From positions 46,326-110,325 of the forward strand of contig NZ_ML762922.1 of the NCBI RefSeq assembly GCF_009372235.1: 64,000 bases of DNA. The letters run 5' to 3'. The notes under the pieces are model-generated. The model did not search any database and had not been told where the DNA came from. It worked only from the letters and a program-made list of their open reading frames with translations. Position numbers and translations under genes: made by a program. This document shows positions 59,032 to 64,000 of the stretch, in pieces. The stretch's first letter is position 1. Every line of letters begins with the position of its first letter. The DNA comes from Dickeya oryzae (GTDB taxonomy: Bacteria > Pseudomonadota > Gammaproteobacteria > Enterobacterales > Enterobacteriaceae).

Positions 59032-59418
59032 ATGTACGACAATCTGAAAAGTCTTGGGATTTCCAACCCGGAAGATATCGACAGGTACAGTCTCCGTCAG
59101 GAGGCCAACAACGATATTCTGAAAATTTACTTTCGCAAGGATAAAGGGGAATTCTTCGCTAAAAGCGTCAAATTCAAGTATCCACGCCAGCGTAAAACCA
59201 TCGTGGCAGACAATGCCGGACAAGGTTACAAAGAAATCAACGAGATCAGCCCCAACCTGCGTTATGTCGTGGATGAACTCGATCAGATTTGCCAGCGTGA
59301 TCAGGCTGAAGTGGACTTGAAACGCAAGATTCTGTCTGACCTGCGCCATCTGGAAAGCGTGGTCACCAATAAGATCAGCGAAATCGAAGCCGATCTGGAA
59401 AAACTGACCCAACGTTAA
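59032..59418 (+). CDS. yaeH: YaeH (UPF0325, DUF3461)
   Basis: A 128-residue cytoplasmic protein, start [20 protein letters not shown] as in E. coli YaeH. The N-terminal half is alpha/beta and basic ([18 protein letters not shown]); the C-terminal third (about 85-128) is a likely coiled coil ([20 protein letters not shown]). Function unknown. AAAGGTGGTG precedes the ATG. It is separated from dapD by a terminator and followed by another at 59550. Confidence 0.94.
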   Translation: MYDNLKSLGISNPEDIDRYSLRQEANNDILKIYFRKDKGEFFAKSVKFKYPRQRKTIVADNAGQGYKEINEISPNLRYVVDELDQICQRDQAEVDLKRKILSDLRHLESVVTNKISEIEADLEKLTQR

Positions 59419-59549
59419 GCTAGCGGGTATCACCAACGCGGTTGGTGATACGACAACCACCGCCAGCCAGACAAGAAACGGGGCCTGATGGCCAATGCCG
59501 ATCGGTAAGAAAAAAATGATCGACTGGATCGGTCCGGCAGTTCTGCAAG

Positions 59550-59585
59550 AATCCGTAATCTCTCAAGGATTACGGATTTTTTATG
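59550..59585 (+). terminator. Terminator after yaeH
   Basis: AATCCGTAATC (59550-59560) pairs perfectly with GATTACGGATT (59568-59578) across a seven-base loop, continuing into TTTTTA. It stands about 130 bp after yaeH and just before the decayed transposase. Confidence 0.85.
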
Positions 59586-59624
59586 CTTCTCAGACTGACT
59601 TTGGATACAATCCACCAATTTACT

Positions 59625-60305
59625 CATCAGTAGTTCGCAGCCCTTCGGACCGCCTTTCCCCTGAGTTTCTTGATGAGTGACTTGACGATACCGATATGAT
59701 CACGCCAGCTATCGATGGAAATGATGGTCTTAGCAGTGATGGCCATCTGGCTCTGGCAGCAGTGGCTTTCAACTGTATCACCGCGTGCGGTAAAGCAGAC
59801 CTTGCAGCACAACTTATTCCCCCTTTCAAACTGTTCCCCGCCTTTCTTTGATAAAAGTTTTTACGCACTCAGGCTGCTACATACCCGGCTGTCAGCCAGA
59901 ACGGAAAAGCACTGGTGGAATTACTGCTATCATATCCACAGGCGAAAAGAAAATGGCAGCGCACGCCGGCTCCCCTGACAGCAAGGCTTATCAGCAAAGA
60001 GCTCAACACAGATACTGACATAATGTGTGACCCGCTGAAGTATCCAAAATCTGACATTGTGGAGCCGTATAACCATTGCTGGGACATAGAGCATGGGATC
60101 AACTACATCTGCTGAGGTCCATGATGTCACAGATGGCGTAGAACCTTATCAGATGAGCGTTAAACGGTCAGCGCTGTATCTGAAAAGTCAGTTGAACCTG
60201 TTACCGGGTGTGGTGCCGGGAAAAATCCCGAGAATAATGAAAGAGACAATAACTATGGCCTCAGGGTTAGTCCTGCCAGAACGAAGTGCACGCCATTACC
60301 CCTGA
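59625..60305 (+). pseudogene. Decayed IS4-family (InsG-like) transposase
   Basis: Fragments in different plus-strand frames fit IS4 transposase in the right order. Early: MEMMVLAVMAIW (59715), matching the LEMMVWCIVGMAL region. Middle: GKADLAAQLI and FDKSFYALRLLHTRL, matching ELAEQLI and MDKGYYSLGLL. Late: SYPQAKRKWQRTPAPLTARL, then CDPLKYPKSDIVEPYNHCWD-IE with the YxxRWxIE-like motif degraded to HCWDIE. End: LLPGVVPGKIPRIM and VLPERSARHYP, with a stop at 60303-60305. Several frameshifts and at least one large internal deletion make it non-functional. Terminal inverted repeats were not found. Confidence 0.75.
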
Positions 60306-60310
60306 GCAGT

Positions 60311-60343
60311 AAAAAGAGGCCGCAACGTTATCCGTGCGGCCTC
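60311..60343 (-). terminator. Terminator after luxS
   Basis: On the minus strand GAGGCCGCA pairs with TGCGGCCTC across a 10-base loop, followed by TTTTT. It lies 85 bp beyond the luxS stop. Confidence 0.88.
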
Positions 60344-60427
60344 CGTCAAAATCTTAACTGGCAAGCATTAGAGCAATGCTCTCTTTTTTACAACACGAGT
60401 TTTTACAACGCGAAGGATTCACATCGC

Positions 60428-60943
60428 TCAGATATGCAACTCGGCCAACTTGTCTTTCGGCAGCGCCAGATCATCGTTCTTATTGACGATAACACCCTGA
60501 TCCAAAATATGGCGAGCAATATCCTGCGCCTCGGTCAGCGAATGCATTTCATAGGTGCCGCATTGATATTCGTTCAATTCTGGGATTTTACGTTGATCGG
60601 TAACCTTGAGCACATCTGCCATCGCCGCTTTCCAGGCATCGGCCACGCGCTGCTCTTGAGGCGTACCAATCAGGCTCATGTAGAAACCGGTGCGGCATCC
60701 CATTGGAGAAATGTCGATAATTTCCACACCATCACCATTCAGATGGTCACGCATAAATCCAGCGAACAGATGCTCCAGAGTATGGATACCGCGCTCCGGC
60801 ATGATCTCCTGATTAGGACGACAGAAACGCAGATCAAATACGGTAATCGTATCACCATGAGGGGTTGTCATGGTTTTAGCTACCCGAACAGCTGGAGCAG
60901 CCATACGAGTATGATCGACAGTAAAACTATCTAGTAAAGGCAT
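60428..60943 (-). CDS. luxS: S-ribosylhomocysteine lyase LuxS
   Basis: A 171-residue metalloenzyme that splits S-ribosylhomocysteine to homocysteine and DPD, the precursor of the AI-2 signal. Metal ligands are His54 and His58 in [11 protein letters not shown] and the Cys in [11 protein letters not shown]. The catalytic Cys is in [15 protein letters not shown] very strong ribosome site, GAGGAGGTGG, precedes the ATG. It is separated from gshA by the divergent-strand micA gene. Confidence 0.97.
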   Translation of the reverse strand: MPLLDSFTVDHTRMAAPAVRVAKTMTTPHGDTITVFDLRFCRPNQEIMPERGIHTLEHLFAGFMRDHLNGDGVEIIDISPMGCRTGFYMSLIGTPQEQRVADAWKAAMADVLKVTDQRKIPELNEYQCGTYEMHSLTEAQDIARHILDQGVIVNKNDDLALPKDKLAELHI

Positions 60944-60982
60944 CTTGCCACCTCCTCATGAAAAATATATTTTTCGTTGCCA

Positions 60983-61012
60983 GGAAACTTTTCTTACTGG
61001 TACCGGTCATAA
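60983..61012 (+). promoter_or_regulatory. Sigma-E promoter of micA
   Basis: GGAAACTT (60983-60990) and TCATAA (61007-61012) are 16 bp apart, six bases before the micA 5' end. This matches the sigma-E consensus (GGAACTT, TCTAA-like) known for E. coli micA. Confidence 0.8.
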
Positions 61013-61017
61013 CAAAT

Positions 61018-61100
61018 GAAAGACGCGCATTTATTATCATCATCCCTATTATCAGAGATGTTTCTTTGGCCACCCGATGACAATCGAGTGGCCTTTTCTT
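61018..61100 (+). ncRNA. micA: MicA small RNA
   Basis: The first bases, GAAAGACGCGCATTTATTAT, are almost identical to E. coli MicA, including the 5' segment that pairs with ompA mRNA. A central CATCATCCCT...AGAGATG hairpin follows. The end is a GGCCAC / GTGGCC terminator with TTTTCTTTT; its loop is larger than in E. coli. MicA is Hfq-dependent and represses ompA and other outer-membrane protein mRNAs under envelope stress. It lies between luxS and gshA, on the opposite strand, as in E. coli. Confidence 0.92.
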
Positions 61101-61116
61101 TTACCGACTACCAGCA

Positions 61117-62667
61117 TTACTGTCTGGACAGATAGGTGTCAAAACTCAACGTGTCCTCCGACTCCAGTTGACGCTGACGCTGCCATGAACGCTCGCACTC
61201 CGAGGTAAACTGAGCATCGGACAGAATCTCCAAAGGCTCCTGCAACAGTTGTTCTCGATACTGCTCGGCTAGTTGTAGACCAACGCCGCCGCTGCCATTT
61301 TCCAGCATCATCGCCAGAATCCGCGCGGAGAATGTCTTGTCTGGGTCGTCGAATCCTTCCACCAATTGGTCACAGACTTGTCGATAGTACGACTTAGTCT
61401 GCCCCTGATCCAACAATTCTGCAACACGCCGTAGATCCGCAAACAGCGTACGCCCGACCTCAGCAATCGTCTGACGCGTGGTATCGCAGCCCATGCCTAC
61501 CGTCTGCCCCGGTTTACGGCCTTCCAGAATCACCTGATTCCAGTTTTTGCGTGTACAGAGCAATTCTGCTTCACTCATTTCCGGCGCATCCGCCAGTGCA
61601 CACCAGATCAGGAATAGATCGAGGAACCGTACCTGTTCTTCGCTGACACCTGTCGCCGAGAACGGGTTGATATCCAACGAACGCACTTCAATATACTCAA
61701 TACCGCCACGCAGCAATGCGTCGGAAGGTGACTCGCCAGGACGAGTGACGCGTTTGGGGCGAATCGGGGCGTACAGTTCGTTTTCAATCTGCAACACGTT
61801 GGTATTCAGCTGCAGATAACGCCCATCTTTCTTAAGACCAATCCCGGCATACTCTTGCGAGGGCGTTTGGATAGCTTTTTTCAGTGCAGACACATAGCCT
61901 TCGAGGCTATTAAAGGTAATACCGAGATTGCTCTGTGACTTATTGGTATACCCCAGGTCACTCAATCGCAATGATGTCGCATAGGGCAGATAGAGCATGC
62001 CTTTTGAACGCTCAAACGGCAGATGGGTTTCTTTACCTTGCAAGAAAGAGGAACAAATAGCCGGAGAGGCCCCAAACAGATAAGGGATGACCCAACCGAA
62101 ACGGTAGTAATTACGGATCAGTTGGAAATACCCGGCAGAAATCGCTTCCTTACCGCTGTCGGCATCGGCAATCCCTGCCCGGGCCTGCCAGAATGCTAAC
62201 GGCAGCGAAAAATTATAATGCACACCGGAAATGGTCTGCATCAACGCGCCATAGCGATTCTTGAGCCCTTCACGATATAGGGTTTTGAAGCGACCAATAT
62301 TCGATGATCCATATTGCGCCAGTTCAATATCCTGCCCTGCTTCAATAAAGCAAGGCATGCTCAACGGCCACATACGCTCATCATCCAGATGACGGGCAAC
62401 ATACCGATGAATATCACGCAAAAAGGTCAGTAGGTGATCAATATCCTTGTCGACTGGCGTTATGAACTCCAGCAGCGCCTCAGCAAAATCCGTCGTAATC
62501 CAGGGATGAGTCAACGCCGCCCCGAGAGTCTCTGGATGCCCTGTCGTCGCAAGATGCCCATTTGCCATCACACGCAGTGTTTCACGCTCAATACCACGCT
62601 GGATCCCTGTTATCGACTGAGGATGTTTTTCCAGCCAGGACAGCGCTTTTGATACGTCCGGGATCAA
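61117..62667 (-). CDS. gshA: Glutamate-cysteine ligase
   Basis: A 516-residue ATP-dependent enzyme, the first step of glutathione synthesis. The start is TTG, as in E. coli, with GGGAGGT just upstream ([20 protein letters not shown]). [12 protein letters not shown] holds catalytic Glu residues and [20 protein letters not shown] and the [15 protein letters not shown] motif ([15 protein letters not shown]) form the active site. Length agrees with E. coli (518). yqaA lies 80 bp upstream on the same strand. Confidence 0.96.
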   Translation of the reverse strand: MIPDVSKALSWLEKHPQSITGIQRGIERETLRVMANGHLATTGHPETLGAALTHPWITTDFAEALLEFITPVDKDIDHLLTFLRDIHRYVARHLDDERMWPLSMPCFIEAGQDIELAQYGSSNIGRFKTLYREGLKNRYGALMQTISGVHYNFSLPLAFWQARAGIADADSGKEAISAGYFQLIRNYYRFGWVIPYLFGASPAICSSFLQGKETHLPFERSKGMLYLPYATSLRLSDLGYTNKSQSNLGITFNSLEGYVSALKKAIQTPSQEYAGIGLKKDGRYLQLNTNVLQIENELYAPIRPKRVTRPGESPSDALLRGGIEYIEVRSLDINPFSATGVSEEQVRFLDLFLIWCALADAPEMSEAELLCTRKNWNQVILEGRKPGQTVGMGCDTTRQTIAEVGRTLFADLRRVAELLDQGQTKSYYRQVCDQLVEGFDDPDKTFSARILAMMLENGSGGVGLQLAEQYREQLLQEPLEILSDAQFTSECERSWQRQRQLESEDTLSFDTYLSRQ

Positions 62668-62747
62668 ATTGACCTCCCGCTATGAAGATGTAGTTGTGTT
62701 AATAAGAATAATGGATGGTATATGGGGGCAACAATCATGATTACAAC

Positions 62748-63176
62748 TCACCCGGCTCCCATCGTCCATTGCAGCGTTACACCAGCGATGATCAGGTAGC
62801 GCAACGTTTTTCCGATAAAAATACACATGACTGAACCCACCCAGGGCATCCTCAGCCAACCTGCCAGTACACACAATATATCGCCGACTATCGGTACCCA
62901 GCTAAACAATAGTGCTGCCGTACCATAACGCTGCAGCCAGCGGCGCGCCGTCTCCAGCCCTTTTTGCGGTTTAAGCTCAGGGGCCAGACGCCCGATAACA
63001 ATATTGGTGATGCCACCGAGCGTATTACCAATAGAAGCAATCAGAATGAGCCACAACGGGCTAGCGCTGTGGCTCGATAACAACGAAATCAATACGACTT
63101 CTGAGCTGCCCGGCAACAGCGTTGCACTCAGAAAGCTACTCCAGAACAGGGAAAATACTGCCCAGAACTCACTCAC
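62748..63176 (-). CDS. yqaA: DedA/SNARE-associated-family inner-membrane protein YqaA
   Basis: A 142-residue membrane protein with four hydrophobic segments. LPGSSEVVLISLLSSHSASP and GNTLGGITNIVIGRL are family motifs, the latter the G-x-x-x-G-x-x-x-N/Y helix. DedA relatives are linked to lipid scrambling and proton-motive force, but the role of YqaA itself is unknown. The start is GTG and overlaps the yqaB stop (GTGA), so the two are co-translated. Confidence 0.92.
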   Translation of the reverse strand: MSEFWAVFSLFWSSFLSATLLPGSSEVVLISLLSSHSASPLWLILIASIGNTLGGITNIVIGRLAPELKPQKGLETARRWLQRYGTAALLFSWVPIVGDILCVLAGWLRMPWVGSVMCIFIGKTLRYLIIAGVTLQWTMGAG

Positions 63177-63742
63177 AACGTTCTTACGTCAACAACAGCC
63201 ATACCCGCGCTGATTGCTGCTTGTACGCCAAAGTCAGCATCCTCAAACACCACACAATGCTCAGGAGCAACCTGAATCAATGCCGCACAACGCAAAAACG
63301 TATCCGGAAAAGGCTTGTGTCGTTGCACATCATCGGCCCCTACCAGCGCAGTAAAATAATCGCGCAATCCCAGGTGGCGTAATAAACGCTCAGCCAGACC
63401 ATGGGTACTGCCGGTCCCCACCGCCATCGGACGGCGACCATGATATGCCTTGACAACCTCAATGAGTGGTAACGGTTGCACCGTATCCATCAACATGGTT
63501 TCAGTCACAAACGCCTTTTCAGCCGCCAGTACATGCGGGTCAAGGTCTGATTGATGATGATGGAGAATAACCTCAGCAATACGCCAGGTCGGCGCACCAT
63601 TCAGTGCCGTCATCGCATCGTCGTCGTAGCTCATACCGTACTTCGCCAACACCTGTTGCCATGCGCGGCTATGGGTGGACTCTGTATCAAGGATGGTGCC
63701 ATCCATGTCGAATATGAGGCCCTGATAGCGATCGTACATCAT
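63173..63742 (-). CDS. yqaB: HAD-family sugar phosphatase YqaB
   Basis: A 189-residue haloacid-dehalogenase phosphatase; E. coli YqaB acts on fructose-1-phosphate and 6-phosphogluconate. Motif I is IFDMDGTILDTESTH with the nucleophile Asp, motif II is AVGTGSTHG, motif III the Lys in RHKPFPDTF, and motif IV is VVFEDADFGVQAA. It is the first gene of a pair with yqaA, and its order between the tRNA-Arg and gshA agrees with E. coli. Confidence 0.93.
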   Translation of the reverse strand: MMYDRYQGLIFDMDGTILDTESTHSRAWQQVLAKYGMSYDDDAMTALNGAPTWRIAEVILHHHQSDLDPHVLAAEKAFVTETMLMDTVQPLPLIEVVKAYHGRRPMAVGTGSTHGLAERLLRHLGLRDYFTALVGADDVQRHKPFPDTFLRCAALIQVAPEHCVVFEDADFGVQAAISAGMAVVDVRTL

Positions 63743-63922
63743 GATTCCGTACCTATCGAAAAGAGATGACTACTTTAACGCAAAGTAAAAATATTGTCGC
63801 TTACTCAATAACCCCATTAAAAACAGTGAAATGGCCATGACTAAGGACAGAAAGCCACATACGTTTGATACGCGATGTAAAAATAGCAATGTCAGGAAGA
63901 AGAAAGGAGGCAAATCAAGAGA

Positions 63923-63999
63923 TGGTGCATCCGGGAGGATTCGAACCTCCGACCGCTCGGTTCGTAGCCGAGTACTCTATCCAGCTGAGCTACGGATGC
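63923..63999 (-). tRNA. tRNA-Arg (anticodon ACG)
   Basis: A 77-base cloverleaf on the minus strand: acceptor GCATCCG / CGGATGC, anticodon stem-loop CTCGG CTACGAA CCGAG with anticodon ACG, T-arm GGAGG TTCGAAT CCTCC, and encoded CCA. ACG is read as inosine after editing by TadA. E. coli has an argQ-argZ-argY-argV cluster at this place, so further copies may follow outside the window. The gene's 5' end is one base from the window edge. Confidence 0.96.
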
Positions 64000-64000
64000 A

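Overview
The window is enterobacterial chromosome. Gene order across most of it matches the Escherichia coli backbone (ygdQ-ygdR-tas; yggN-yggL-trmB / mutY-yggX-mltC; rof-yaeP; accA-dnaE-rnhB-lpxB-lpxA-fabZ-lpxD-skp-bamA-rseP-cdsA-uppS-dxr-frr-pyrH-tsf-rpsB / map-glnD-dapD; luxS / micA / gshA-yqaA-yqaB-tRNA-Arg). The blocks are joined differently from E. coli, and several E. coli neighbours are missing (nupG, ldcC, arfB). Together with the protein sequences this suggests a soft-rot Pectobacteriaceae member, most likely Dickeya. That name is an inference from the sequence alone.

Layout. 1-2096: ygdQ (cut by the window edge), ygdR, tas. 2097-3039: a gene-free scar holding an 18-bp x5 tandem repeat, a decayed outer-membrane barrel fragment and a 13-bp x3 tandem repeat. 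3040-11735: yggN-yggL-trmB facing mutY-yggX-mltC, then ansP and a convergent speC. 12394-12469: tRNA-Phe, with its promoter just upstream. 12450-26704: a P4-integrase genomic island in the 3' end of that tRNA gene. 26705-27882: scar of a second, older element. 27883-38866: mutS, nlpE, yaeQ, yaeP-rof, tilS, gloA2-like, accA, dnaE. 38964-54113: rnhB through rpsB, all on the minus strand, covering lipid A, outer-membrane assembly, phospholipid, isoprenoid and translation genes. 54479-59418: map, glnD, dapD, yaeH. 59625-60305: a decayed IS4-family transposase. 60428-63999: luxS, micA, gshA, yqaA-yqaB, tRNA-Arg.

The island is the most interesting part. After an intact tyrosine integrase, a small orphan gene, a structured GC-rich non-coding block and a Ner-like regulator, it carries one long plus-strand defence operon: small HTH-like gene, hsdM, hsdS, a DarT-like gene, darT, darG, hsdR, and a YgjP/M48-type metallopeptidase. 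Most junctions overlap or are a few bases apart. The unusual point is that two adjacent proteins share the DarT (DNA ADP-ribosyltransferase) layout while only one DarG macrodomain antitoxin follows, all inside a type I restriction-modification operon.

At the non-coding level, two diverged copies of a structured element resembling the C4/CI antisense RNA regions of P1/P4-type elements lie at 15831-15975 and 27202-27346. They share a long-range helix that differs by a compensated base pair. Pairs of GGGGGC direct repeats with identical 12-bp spacing sit just inside both island ends and are probably integrase arm sites.
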